NCBI RefSeq assembly: GCF_000003195.3
Contig: NC_012878.2
Span: 7,871,945-7,935,944, forward strand
DNA length: 64,000 bases
From: Sorghum bicolor
Lineage: Eukaryota > Streptophyta > Magnoliopsida > Poales > Poaceae
Reading direction: 5' to 3'
The position numbers and the translations under genes are program-made. Positions 32,505 through 44,033 of this stretch are shown here, in pieces. Every line of letters starts with the position of its first letter. Positions within the stretch are counted from its first letter, which is position 1. Below the pieces are notes generated by a model, which saw nothing but the letters and a program-made list of their open reading frames with translations, was not told where the DNA came from and ran no database searches.

Positions 32505-33450
32505 TCTTATCCCAAACTAACTATTTTTGTGTAAGACGCTGGAATTTGTATGCCAAGTTGCCTACACACTACAGTGGTATAAACACAAATAAATAGTTCA
32601 AATGGTAGCGAGCAAACTAGTGAACTCAAAATTTGTAGAAAGGTGCAAAAGGTTCTAACAGTGGACATAATAGAGAGTACGCATGACACATGAGCAAAAT
32701 GCATAGGAAAAATTAGCCAAAAATGTAGTGTTGTAGATGTTGCATCTAGCAATCATGACAGTGCAGTCATACTTGTGGCTTGGCTTGGTTGAGAAGTAAA
32801 GAAGACATGCTATGACTCGTCACTAGTCCCAACAATCTGTTTGCATAGGATTCTGCTAGTGCTATAAGATTGTTTGATAGTTCATCAAAAAACAATAGGA
32901 TATATCTCTCAATACATCAAAAATGGTGTCATGTTAATCCACACCGATGAGCATGCAAATCAAACCAGCCAAAACTGTAATAAAAGGAGATATTGCACTT
33001 TAACCCTCATCATGTTATTATTGGCACAGAACTTTGGTTCATAGATATGCACTCTCCATCCATTGCTAAGTGGAAATTATTGAGTTGTGTTGATATATGA
33101 CTCCATTGACAATAATCACGAGCTGTTTATGGAAAAATTGATATACTAAATATAAATACATTGACAATTAGACGTTCTTTATGGGACATGCCCCTACTGG
33201 AAGCAACCAATGTATCTATCACCTGTTCTGTCCTCTCCCTACCATATCGATGTTCGGTCCAGTGTTGACGAATGGCTAGTAAGAGTTTGGTCTGTTATAT
33301 CTATTGCTTCTCTTTACATCTTGGTGGTAGTTGGTGTGTTTATCAGGGAAGCTGTTAGGTGGCTCTCTTCTCGGTTTTTTCGACCTCTTCTTTTGGTTTC
33401 TTCTATTGTTAGGTCTGACATCTCTAATACTTTGATCTGATGGTGAAGGA
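32505..33450. repeat. Third marker-repeat copy and unassigned flank
   Basis: The roughly 100-bp marker (TATGCCAAGTTGCCTA at 32549, then AAACTAGTGAACTCAAA) is a third copy of the repeat seen at 29099 and 29747. The rest, to 33450, is AT-rich. A 76-codon plus-strand frame (33210-33440) is hydrophobic in its middle, but I cannot relate it to a family. Confidence 0.5.
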
Positions 33451-33454
33451 CTCA

Positions 33455-35320
33455 AGCTTGTGTGTATGACACTAGAATTTATATGCCAAGTTGCCTAAAC
33501 ACTCCAGTGGTATAAACACAAATAACTAGTTCAGATGGCAGCGAGCAAACTAGGAACTCAAATGTCACAAAAAGGTGTGAAAAGTTCTAGTAGTGGATGA
33601 AATAGAGAGTATGCATGGCATAATAGCAAAATGCATAGGAACACTATATCACATAATGGACCCTCATATAGGTCAGTGAAACAACATAAAGCAGGTAGTA
33701 AATGCAATAATCTATTTACACATTCTGTAGGATTTTGTAGAATTTATTATTTATCATTCCTTAGCCAGACATCTCTGCACAGTGCCTTCAGATTCTATTT
33801 GAGGCAAATCATCCAACCTGAGCATACTTCTCATTATAGTATTGTTCTTGGTGTTCACATCATGGGAAATTGTAGGTGATCATACCTTTCCCTTTAGCAA
33901 AATTATTGGTTTTCCATTTGAGAACCTCTGTTTCATGTTCCCTGATTCATTTTGGCACAGGTAATCCACATTCTGCATATTTTGCTCTAGGTTGTTATCC
34001 TGTTCATTTTCATTCCCATGATTGGCATTGGTAGTAGATATTGCCCAGATCCCCAACATTAGAACCAACTGTATCTGAATTAGAGTTTGAAAGAGCAGAA
34101 GAATCAAAGATTCTTGTGTCCTAGGCCTTTTTCTTTGTTCCAACTTTCTTATGAATGTTTTTCATCCAGTTCAACAGAGAAGATCACCATCAACAATGTA
34201 TACTCCTGGGTGATTCACATTTTCCTTGACAGCTCTTGATTGTGTTTCACCCACTTTCTGATTGCTTTTTTCGAAAATGCAGCAGAGTTGCGCTTCCTTG
34301 TATTATACAAAGAGAAAAAATATCCCCATACATGAACCCCACTCGTACGGGGATCAGGTATGAGGGGGTGGGGTTTACATCACACTAGACTAGTCTAAAG
34401 GAAAGGAAAAAACAACATGACCAGCCAAGAACAAAGTTAACTCACAGTGTTTTGCTAAGACCTAGGTTCTGCAACTTACTTTTTGATTGCTAACAACAGT
34501 GTCATTATTTCCCACCTCTAGTAACATTTTGCTTTTATCACCCTCACAGAGATTAACAGAGTTTGCATGGTCAACTTCAACAACATCTGCAGAACCCCTG
34601 CCTGGTCAGTGTTTATGACTTATGAGTTCTGATAACTGCCTCATCTTTTTTGGCTCTCCAACGGCATTTGAGTTCTGAAATCATATCAACTATTTCAGTG
34701 GATTTGTTCCTTTCCTTCATACCAACAGATCCAATATTTCTTCTTAAAGATGCTCAGCGTGGAACCTAGTTGCTTACTTGGTTTCTTTTGAGATATTTTT
34801 TGCAGCCATTTTGTCGAGATTAGGCTCATAGCGATCATCATTAGAACACCTTGAGCTATTATATTCACATTTTCATTTGGCACCACACAAGGTTTTTAAC
34901 CACATTGATTCTGTGCGGCATTTTCTTCTATGCTTGATATCATTTGAGGAATATCATCACGTAATAAATCACTAACATCAACAGAGACATCATTCAAGAT
35001 ATTTGCTGATACAACAATATTATATTGGGAGAGCCCTGTAAATCTGAGAATATATTGTCATATTAGCTTATTGTATGCAAAGAAAACTACTAATTAGGAA
35101 TTCACCAAGCTCAGCCATACCTTTTGTCGCTGGAACACTTGTTTCAACAAATGTGTCTGGAACATTCTCTTCAACTAATGTGGCTGGAAGATTCACTGCA
35201 GTAACTGCTTTGTTGCAAGGAGAACTGTATTTTGAATTGTGTTCTGGGCTCACTTTGAAAGGGTTGCTTGATCATTCCCTTGAGATGATTGTCGTGTCCA
35301 AGAAAACAGTCTTCTAGAAT
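33455..35320 (-). pseudogene. Unknown gene-like segment, copy 2, with LINE insertion
   Basis: Begins with a fourth marker copy (33481) and repeats the blocks of copy 1: NNLEQNMQNVDYLCQNESG (about 33930-34000) and the downstream parts around 34500-34890. It continues further than copy 1. At about 35110-35265 the minus strand reads PEHNSKYSSPCNKAVTAVNL and VPDTFVETSVPATKG, followed by a GT that could be a splice donor. The parallel sequence from 34855 to 35060 is also found at 42830-43030. A 212-bp LINE piece interrupts it at 34266. Function unknown. Confidence 0.5.
34266..34477 (-). mobile_element. Short LINE 3' fragment
   Basis: Starts with a T-run on the plus strand and is flanked by 13-bp duplications ACTTTCTGATTGC (34253-34265) and ACTTTTTGATTGC (34478-34490), differing at one base. 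On the minus strand it ends GCTGCATTTTCGAAAAAA, a typical grass LINE tail. The other copies of the host segment lack it. Confidence 0.85.
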
Positions 35321-35958
35321 CAGGATTATTAGGCGAAGTCTGAGCTACTGAAATAGAGCAACCATCATAGTTCCATCTTGTTGCAAAGAAACAGTTAGAT
35401 ATGTACTTTTGGGGCCTAAAGTTTTCATACTATCCAGACACTTGGAACAATTCCATCGATAATGCTTTGCCACTGAAACTGGAGAAGAGATGTTGTGGTG
35501 TCCATCACATCTATCGTACTAACAAAGCACCATTGTTTTCATTGCTAAGTCTACACCATAAAATCCCCCCCCATTAAGAAAGCCCTCCATCTACTCACCC
35601 CAAAAATATACCCAGAAAAACAACAGCTTTGAAACGTACTCAAATCTAACGGTAAGGATCGTCAGTATCATCCTCCTTAGGGTTCACCACAAGGCTTGTC
35701 ACTCATCCCACCCCACAACTTAGAACCACAACATGCGACTCCTCCTCTCCCATTAATCTATGAGATATAGAATCGCAAGCCCTTTTAATTCTTTGCATTT
35801 TGTTTATCATAGGTTTGATGATTGAATCAATGGAACATGAGTTGCAGCTTGTTTCACCTTACTACTTTGAGGTGCGTGCTAGGAGTACCAAAAAGCACCC
35901 ATCTGACTACTTTTTGCTAGAAAATGGAAATAATATGCATGATGTATTAAGGGCATGC
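35321..35958. other. Unassigned
   Basis: Low-complexity AT-rich DNA with no convincing frame. The last bases flank the CACTA-like element. Confidence 0.4.
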
Positions 35959-37073
35959 CACTAGTACACAAATAATTTTGCAAGACGGTGCCTTTTTATT
36001 AATGGAGATGGTCACAAATCTAACCGCCTCGGTTAATCCCCACGATTAATGGAGGCAGACAGTTTTTATTTTCTGAGGTGGTCATGTTTGCCTGCCTTGT
36101 AAAATCAATTAACAGAGGTGGTCGTCTTAAAATGACCGCCTCCAAAAATTGCCTATTTATAGAAGCATTCATTTTAAAATGACCGCATCCTTAAATTTAT
36201 TTTTGGAGGCGGGCACACTATAAGGCCTACCTCCGAAAAAGGCCACGGCCTAACAGGCCTAGGTGAGGCCCAGCCCTCATCATATATATACATGAAGTTA
36301 GGGTTTGGAGCTGCCTTCTCTCTTTAGCCGAGCGCCTCTCCCTCTCCCTCCCTCAGCTGAGCACCCCATTCTCTCCCACTCCTGTGCACTCCTCACCTCC
36401 TCCTCCGCAAGCCATGGCTCACACCTCCTACAGCTTCTCTACCACCTATCGCACGGTGCTCCTTGCATCACACTCATGTGTGTTGCGTGCCTCTTTTGCT
36501 CCGTGGAGGCTTTGGGGGGACAGACATGGCGACCAGGGCCCAGATCCGGTGGCACCTATGTCCTTGTCTTCACTAGCACCAGTGGTGGATCTAGCCTCCT
36601 CCTTCACGCTAACGGTGGATCTAGCCCCCTCCTCATCACCGACAGTGGATCGACCTCCCTCCTCCTCGCCAACATTTGATCTAGCTCCCTCCTCACCGAT
36701 GGTGGATTTGTGCTCTTCCACCTCCTCACAACCAGTGGATCAGGCTGAGGTGGTGGCGGATCTAGTCATGGAGGGATTGGATCATATCACGGTGATGATA
36801 GATCAAGATGCGGCTAGAGCGGATCAGGTCACGGTGTCCTAGTCTAGTCGTGGCGGTAGCGGAGTGCGGGGTGGAGCATCTCCCATAGTGGCAGCCTAGA
36901 TCTAGGCCCAATAGGTCTAGACTTTGAGTTTTTTCTATTTTTCCTATTTGATTTATGAAGGCAGGCAAAACAACCGTCTCCATTAAATCTCTATTAATGG
37001 AGGCATTTGATTGGAGGAAGTTGCAATACCCATCTCCATAAATCAATTTGGCCTGCCTCCATTAAAATTAGTG
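35959..37073. mobile_element. CACTA-like non-autonomous element
   Basis: The left end reads CACTAGTACACAAATAATTT and the right end, on the complement, CACTAATTTTAATGGAGGC, sharing the CACTA terminus. Subterminal words such as TAATGGAGGC and GACCGCCTCC recur near both ends, as in En/Spm-type elements. No transposase is present. The interior carries a 30-bp minisatellite. A 3-bp TSD is not clear. Instead TAGTACACAAAT occurs just inside the left end and just outside the right end, so the exact boundaries remain open. Confidence 0.6.
36585..36745 (+). repeat. 30-bp coding-like minisatellite
   Basis: GTGGAT (or TTTGAT) anchors fall at 36585, 36615, 36645, 36675, 36702 and 36735, a spacing of 30, 30, 30, 27 and 33. 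The plus frame 36384-36842 reads this as repeats of a ten-residue unit of the form TVDLAPSSSP. All spacings are multiples of three, so the frame is kept. No known domain. Confidence 0.85.
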
Positions 37074-37315
37074 TAGTACACAAATGCTACATTAGACATG
37101 TTGCAGTTTGTAATACGGAAGGAAATAGGCCTAGCACCTCAAAAGAGAACATTCAGATGCAAACTTTGCAAAAGTTTTTTGTTCCTCCCCACATCCCTAC
37201 CTTGTTCGGCTTTTTAAATTGCTTAGATGTTGATATATATAATATTTCATTCAGGTTCATTCAACAAATTTTAGGAAATTTTACTTTGTTTTGTGAATTT
37301 TTTTGGAAAGTCAAT

Positions 37316-38130
37316 GGGGGAGGCCCGTTACATATTGGCCCAAAATTGGCATATTATATAGTTTTAGTTTTACAAGACATTTTGTACAAATGGTGGCAAA
37401 ACCAAAAATACACCAAAAGAGAGAAGAAAGAACAACACTAAGGCACAAGAACTCTTCAACGATGCCTCCAGGGAGGTGAATGACGCTGCAGCGTAATCAT
37501 CATCGGCCAAGCATAAAAGTGGAGACTCCACAGGGGCTTGGCAAGGCTTTTGCCCGATCCTTATGCCGAGTTGTTGAGCGGATCAAAATAGGAGATAGCG
37601 GCAATAGGTTCTTCAATGACACCTTCAAGGAGACTCATCATTGGTCTAAACAGATCTAAGCTGAGCTATTGTCTAGAAAGCTTTGCCAATGCTCTCGTTG
37701 ACCCGCATCGAACGGAGGGAGGCACATATCTACAATTTGTCCACACCTGGACAGAAGAGGGTGGGGGGCTTGTCAGCCGCCTCGATACTGTGCTGAGCCA
37801 TTCCTAGACTCGCCGCAACAATGGGAGGCACACACCAGCAATAGTCCATGCTTGGATGCAGGAGGGAGTGGGGGCTTGCCGGCCACCGCCACACCACGAG
37901 GACTCATTCCCAAACTCGCCCGTGATAGTAGGAGGCGTGCATCGGCAGGCAATAACACTAGATGAAGGGATGTTGCTGGCTACCTCCACACTACATGGAG
38001 CTGATCCTAGACTTGCCCGTGATAGTGGGAGGTGTGCACCAGCTGCATGTGATGGTTGCTATCACACCGTGCGGAGCCGCTCCTGGACTCGCCCACAACG
38101 ATGGGAGCCGCACACCGGCTTGATGCCCAT
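37316..38130. repeat. Left arm of long interrupted inverted repeat
   Basis: Read forward, this matches the reverse complement of 60030-59668, then 57284-56857, then 44033-43690. Shared landmarks include AAAATTGGCATATTATAT (37347 area), TTCAACGATGCC, GCTTGGCAAGGCTTT, GTTCTTCAATGAC and several roughly 100-bp units with ACTCGCCCGTGATAG. Five unit anchors fall near 37698, 37799, 37907, 38005 and 38083. The arms have diverged considerably. They probably are the end regions of one large transposon enclosing 38.1-43.7 kb, but no transposase or defined tip is visible. Confidence 0.6.
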
Positions 38131-38889
38131 GGACACATAGCCCCGCTGCCAGCAAGCCCACGGCCAAACTATGTGCTCTGTGCTACTATTGGGCCCAACA
38201 AAACAAGAACAAATAAGAGTGGGCACGCTGCCCTACCACCAGATTCCCCACGGCCAAACAGCGAGCCCTACTCCATTGTAGGGCCAACCCCAAATCTGGT
38301 CACCAGTGCTGCAAGTTTATGCTGGCAGGCAGTGCCAATTTGCACCCCATGTGGATCTAGCCTCCCAGAACAGGAAGAGGATGGGCGTGACTAGCCAAAC
38401 TAGCATGCTCACGCCCGCACCAATCACCTTGGCTGGCCATGGTCAGGCAGCTCATGTCTGGCCACTCACGGGCGTTGGCCCCTAACCAAGGTAGGTAGAC
38501 AGGGGAGGTGGGTGGAATCGCAGGCAGCAGCGATAGGTTCGGCTAGATCCGGGCCTGGGACAGCCGAATCTTGACGCCGACCACTAGTTTCACCACCGGC
38601 CAGCTCCCGTGCAATGGCGCCAGTCTGACATGAGGAGCTCCATGGGAGACAGGAAAGGAGGGGGAGAAACCCAGCCCTACCGCTGCCATCCTTGCCTTCA
38701 GGCAAGCTTCCTGGGGCTAGCTTAGGCAGAGGCAGAGCAGAGGATGCACGACCGTGCGGCTCTCGGCAGCGGCGCGGTGGGTCGTCGCCTGAGTCGCTCA
38801 AGGAGCGACACGTGGGCTTGGTTTTTGCTTCTTATTCTGTTGCTTTCATTATCGCTTGCTTTGTTCTGTGATTCATGTCTTGAGTCCAA
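38131..38889. other. Unassigned GC-rich block
   Basis: GC-rich DNA with frames on both strands and no recognisable product. It may be a gene leader captured together with the following spliced fragment. Confidence 0.35.
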
Positions 38890-39108
38890 GGGGGCTAATA
38901 ATAATAGCAGGTAACCTTTTAACTGATATGTCCATTCCATTTTTAGCACATTGAAATATTTTTCTGGGGTTCCAAACCATTGGTTTCTTGGCTGCTTTGT
39001 TTTAGGTCATCCAAAGATGGACAAAGTCCAACTTCATCTGCCAAGGTATATAAGAGTGCATCACCAGGAGCAAAGTCTCGAAGTGTAGGAAGGCTCACAA
39101 GAAAGTAG
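38890..39108 (+). pseudogene. Spliced gene fragment, C-terminal exons
   Basis: One exon end at 38910 (AGCAG before GTAACC), an intron to 39005 (TTGTTTTAG), and an exon 39006-39108 ending in TAG. The joined reading gives LESKGANNNSRSSKDGQ then SPTSSAKVYKSASPGAKS and RSVGRLTRK: Ser/Lys-rich and plausible as a real C-terminus. The parent gene is not recognised. It looks like a captured fragment rather than a gene in its own right. Confidence 0.4.
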
Positions 39109-39224
39109 GTATTATCGTTTAGCATCCTTTTCCTTGAATTTCTCACCTCTCATTGATCCGCTTTTTGTTGTTTCTATAAAAAGGGATAAGGGGATGCATA
39201 AGGTTGTTTTCATGAGTGGTTTTT

Positions 39225-40300
39225 TACATCCCAACAAGCTACACACTCTAGTGGTATAAACACAAATAACTAACTTAGATAGTAGCAAACAAACTAGTGA
39301 ACTCAAATGTCACAAAATGGTGCCAAAAGTTTCAGTAGTGGACACAATAGAGAGTATGCATGGCATAGGAGCAAAATGCATAGGAACAAATGTCATAAAG
39401 AGAGGAGGAAAAACAAATTCTATACCGCACAAAGGTCCCTCATTTAGGTGAGGGAAGCTACTTAAAGCAGGTAATAAATGCAATAATCCATTTACACATT
39501 TTGTAGGATTTTATAGATTTTTTATTTATTCATGCCTTAGCCGGACATCTCTGCATTCCATTTGAGGAAGATCACCCAACCTAAGCATGCTTCCCGTTAT
39601 AGTATTGTTCTCAGTGTTCTCGTCATGGGAAAATGCAGGTGATAGTACCTTTCCCTTTAGCAAAATCATTGGGTTTCCATTTGAGAACCTCTGTTTCAAG
39701 TTCATTGATTCATTTTGGCATAGGTCATCCACATTCTGTATATTTTGCTCTAGGTTGTTAGTCTATGCATTTTCATTCCCATGATAAGCATATGTAGTAG
39801 ATATGGCCCAGATCCTCAACACTAGAAGTAACAGTATCTTAGTTAGAGTTTAAAACAACAGAAGGATCAAGATTCTTGTGTCCTGTACCCTTCTTCTTTG
39901 TTCTAACCTTTTTATGAATGTTTTTCATCTAGTTCATTAACCAAGATCCATCATCAACAATGTCTACTCCTATGTGATTCACATTGTTCTTGACAGCTCT
40001 TGATTGTGTTTCACCCACTTTCTGATTGCAAATAGGAATTTCATTATCATTTCCCAGCACAATTGAAATTTTGCTTTTATCACCTCACAAGGATCAACAG
40101 AGTTTGCATGGTCAACTTCAACACCATCGGCAGAACCCCCTACATGGTTAGTGTTTATGAGTTCTAGTAACAACCGTATCTTTTTTGGCTTTCTCTAACA
40201 ACATTTGAGTTTTGAACTATCAACAATGTTAGTGGATTTGTTCCTTTCCTTCTTACCAATAGATCCAATATATCTTCTTAAATATTTCTTCTTACATGAA
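39225..40300 (-). pseudogene. Unknown gene-like segment, copy 3
   Basis: Starts with a partial fifth marker copy (CTAGTGGTATAAACACAAAT) and repeats the blocks of copy 1. The minus strand reads DDLCQNESMNLKQRFSNGN followed by PMILLKGKVLSPAFSHDENT (39526-39732), then GGSADGVEVDHANSVDPCE (about 40080-40150). Frames are broken. It joins directly onto copy 4. Confidence 0.5.
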
Positions 40301-41227
40301 GCAGGTGCACGATCTATTTAAAAATTTGTAGGATTTTGTAGAATTTTTTATTTATTCATACCTTAGCTGGTCATCTCTATGCAGTGCCTTTAGATTCCAT
40401 TTGAGGCAAATCATCCAACACGAGCATACTTCTCACCATAGTATTGTTCTCAGTATTCTCATCATGGAAAATTACAGTTGATAGTACCTTTCCCTTTAGC
40501 AAAATCATTTGTTTTCCATTTAAGAACCTCTATTTCAAGTTCCCTGATTCATTTTGGCACAGGTCATCCATGTTCTGCATATTTTGCTCTAGGTTGTTAT
40601 TCTATGCATTTTCATTCCCATGATTGGCATTCATAGTAGATCTGGCCAAGATCTCCAACACATACTAGAAGCAATTGTATCTGAATTTGAGTTTGAAACA
40701 GCACAAGAATCAAGATTCTTGTGGCCTGTACCCTTTTCCTTTGTTCTAACTTGTTATGAATATTTTTCATCTAGTTTGTTAGAGAAGATCCATCATCGAT
40801 AATGTCTACTCCTGTGCGATTCACATTGTTCTTGACAGCTCTTGATTGTGTTTCACCCACTTTATGATTACTAACAGGACAGTCGTTATTATTTCCTACC
40901 TCAAGTGATATTTTGCTTTTATCACCCTCAGGGAGATCAACGGAGTTTCCATGGTCAACTTCAACAGCATCTGCAAAACCCCTACCTTAACAGTTTTCAT
41001 GAGTTCTGATCACCATCTCATCTTTTTAGTCTTCTCTGACAACATTTGAGTTCTGAAATATCAACTATGTCAGTGGATTCTTCCTTTCCTTTTTACCAAC
41101 AGATCCAATATTTCTTCTTAAAGATGCTTGGCGTGGAACCTAGTTGCCTACTTGGTTTTTTTGTGCTCACATATTTGTTCAGAGCCATTTTGCCAAGATT
41201 AGGCTCATTGCGGTCATCATTAGAACA
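40301..41227 (-). pseudogene. Unknown gene-like segment, copy 4 (first part)
   Basis: Repeats the same blocks once more, from the CTTAGC(C/T)GG(A/T)CATCTCT landmark (about 40362) through the region matching 30780-30930. It is cut at 41228 by a LINE and resumes at about 42826-43030 with sequence parallel to 34855-35060. No intact frame. Confidence 0.5.
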
Positions 41228-41810
41228 TTTTTTTCTCGAATATGCGGGAGATCTATGTATAATTGTGTTATAGAGAGGAAAAAATTGCGCCCTTATAGAC
41301 ACCACCGCCTACTGTGAGGGTATTTCTTTACATTGAAGAACTTAAGCTAAAAGAACCGAGAAAGAGGTAAGGCCTAACTAGAAAGAACTCTCACCAACTA
41401 AACTAAGGTAAGCTATCCTAGCCTAACACCATGACCCAGACCTAACGTTTGTGGACCACACGCTCCCGCCAAGCACCAAAGGTGATACTCATCTCTGATC
41501 TCTTCAAGCAGCCTAGTGAAGTAGGGGTGAGACCGTTCCAAAGTGCAAGCATTTTTTTGTGCTCCCATTGGATCCAGGAACCATATCATTTGTTCAGCCC
41601 CTTCTTCTTCTCCTTTGGAATTCTCTTGGTTGCTTTTCACCACCAATCAGCCAATGATTTCTCTCACCTTGTTGGGGTTCGATCTTGCAGTCCCAAAGGA
41701 GTCAGGATCTGTGACCAAAATTCTCAAGCAAGGACGCATGTAGTAAGCAGATGCTGGACCGTCTCATCTTGCTGATCATAGAAGGGGCAGTGACTGCTAA
41801 CATATAAAAA

Positions 41811-42046
41811 TAGTTTGTAGTTTGTTGGTGCTCAAGTTTTCCATAGGCAATGCCAAGGCGCAAAGGTGATGGAGCCATTGAAGAATGCTCAATATGTAGA
41901 TTTTGAGGTAAACTGACCTGACCTAAAATAGTTTGCACTTTGTTGGTGCTCAAGTTTTCCATAGATGTTGCCAATGCGCAAAGGTGATGGAGCCATTGAA
42001 GAACGCTTAATATGTAGATTTTGAGGTAAACTGGCCCGACCCTTCC
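41811..42046. repeat. 118-bp tandem duplication inside LINE
   Basis: The segment from TAGTTTGTAGTTTGTTGGTG at 41811 recurs from TAGTTTGCACTTTGTTGGTG at 41929. Both copies contain CTCAAGTTTTCCATAG and ATGGAGCCATTGAAGAA. They differ by several substitutions, so the duplication is not very recent. Confidence 0.88.
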
Positions 42047-42339
42047 AGTCTCCAAACGTGGATATTGTCAATCTGAGAGAGGATTGTCTCATGCACTCCC
42101 CTAATTGAAAATATTCAAAGAGACCCACCGATGAGAGATCTGACTAATAATGTCAGCAGGCCATGCGTGAACCTGTACGGCATCAGCCATTGTGCGCTGT
42201 TTGAGAGTGCGAGATGGAACTCCAGCAACCACCGCTGGTGCCAAGTCCTCTAAACAGCAACCCATGAGCCACTTATCCTCCCAAAATACAGTATTTCTTC
42301 CATTATAGACCTTAGATTCCAGGTCTTTCCCTCTTGGTT

Positions 42340-42557
42340 GCCTTCGCTTTGGGTGGCTAGCGCCCTGGTTGTTTCCTGGTCAGGTTTAGTTTTTGTCACA
42401 CGCGCTTTGTTTTCCCTAGCAGCAGCAGTGTAGTGTGTGTGGGGGGGGGGGGGGTTACAGTTGTGTGTGGTTTTTGTGTGTTTTGCATGGGTTCTTTTCC
42501 CATTTTAATCTTCTTAATATAATGAAGTGCAGATCTCTTGTGTTTTTGAAAAAAAAT
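42340..42557 (+). mobile_element. Nested plus-strand LINE 3' fragment
   Basis: Opposite in orientation to the surrounding LINE. It ends with AATATAATGAAGTGCAGATC and an eight-A tail at 42550-42557, as in grass LINE 3' ends, and contains a long G run (42438-42453). The left boundary is approximate and no TSD was found. Confidence 0.55.
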
Positions 42558-43030
42558 GCAATGTTGAAGAGATATCCATCATTTGGATGAATATGTATGT
42601 TGTCAAGGCCTGTCATGCTTTGTTGGGGGTCTGTTTGCTTTAACCATAGCCATCAGATTTGAAGTGCCCAACTCATGAACTCAAGGTTTAGTATCCCTAG
42701 TCCGCCCAAATCAAGGGGTCGCGTGACCTTATCCCAGGCAACCAAGCAAGCGCCACCATTCACTTCCTCTCTCCCTCTCCAAACAAAGGCTCTCCTTATC
42801 TTATCAATTGCTCATAAAAACCATTTAGGAGCGGTTATATTCTCATTTTCATTTGGCACCACACAAGGTTTTTACTGCATTGATTCCGTGTGGCATTTTT
42901 TTCTATGCTTGATATCATTTGAGGAATATCATCAGGTAAATCATTGACATCCATGGAGACATCATTCAAGATATTTGCCGATATATAACAATGTTACTTG
43001 GAGAACCCTATAAATCTAAGAATATAAGTA

Positions 43031-43689
43031 CAATAATTGATCTCAGAAACACCCGGCCCTCACGTCGCTCTTCGTATAGAGTGACATGGGTGGCAACTCA
43101 TCCACCTTAGCCACCGTGGCCCCTCGCCCATGCTGTTGCACCTCACCACCGCTAGAGGTAGCTGCCGAGAAGTCCATGCAACTCCTAAGGATGATGATGG
43201 TGGTAGGAGTTTCTCAGCGCATACTAGATCTACGGGGAAGTTCTCATCGGTGAAAAGGACCTTCTACTCAATGCATGCTTATTGGAGGAACACTTCTCCT
43301 TTGACCTTCTTCCTCCTTCAACTCCCTACCCCCTATCTCCTCGTAGCGTGCACTGGGTGCCCGTCGACAGTGCGAATCTGACTAGATCCGGATGTGTGTG
43401 GGCTAGCTTCCTAGTGGCAAAAGCATGCTGGCCATGATGGAATGTTGTTGAGCCTACTAGGGGCATGCGAGTTTGGCACCACTGACAGCTCGAGGATTGC
43501 CAACTAGGACGTCCTGGACTAGCTCACAGTGTACGAGCTCAATAGCCTCTCCAAGGCATCCAAGTCTAACATGGCCACATCTCCATCCCCATCTCCCTCG
43601 TCTCTAGCATCCTGAGGTGGATCTAGGACCTGCAACCTTGGATCTATGGTCTCCAACTCCGAGGAACGTACGCTTGCTAGTGTTTAGCT
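43031..43689. other. Unassigned
   Basis: GC-moderate DNA with a plus-strand frame of 83 codons (43130-43381) that shows no known domain. It lies between copy 4 and the right-arm repeat units. Confidence 0.35.
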
Positions 43690-44033
43690 CCCACCATCGT
43701 GGGTGAGTCCGGGTAGCTAGCTTCACATTCTAGCCCCCTATCTTGGATCTACCGCCCCCGTCAATAGATAGTGTGGCAGTGGCTGGCACCCCTTCTGACA
43801 AGGCATGGTCGCTTGTCAGTGTGCACCTCCCATCATCGCGGGAAAATCTAGATGATTGACTTCTCAGATTTGGGCTACCTAGGCCCATATCTTCTATCCC
43901 CATCATCAGCTGCATGTGGTGTGGCAGCAGCCATCACCCTCCCCCTTCCATGCAGGTACAGACTCTTGCTGGTGCGCAACTCCCACCATCACGAGTGAGT
44001 CTAAGAACGGCACTACATGGTGTGGTGGTGGTC
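43690..44033. repeat. Right arm of inverted repeat, block 1
   Basis: Carries three unit anchors of the form CTCCCACCATC near 43690, 43827 and 43980. It runs straight into the units at 56857 once the solo LTR and one TSD copy are removed, so the two blocks were one array. Confidence 0.7.

Larger units (their letters stand above)
41228..42825 (-). mobile_element. 5'-truncated LINE, degenerate, with internal duplication
   Basis: The poly(T) head is at 41228-41234, and the complement ends CCGCATATTCGAGAAAAAAA, a LINE tail. Near the right end the minus strand reads RRAFVWRGREEVNGGACLVA and VTRPLDLGGLGILNLEF, the conserved C-terminal reverse-transcriptase region of plant L1 elements. Further left is part of the zf-RVT region (GQFTSKSTY). 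A 118-bp tandem duplication lies inside (41811-42046), and a plus-strand LINE tail is nested near 42340-42557. Many stops. Confidence 0.85.

Noticed and set aside
33210..33440. 76-codon frame with hydrophobic core, possible membrane protein
   Set aside because: Isolated and short, without neighbouring coding sequence. A hydrophobic run in AT-rich DNA is not enough.
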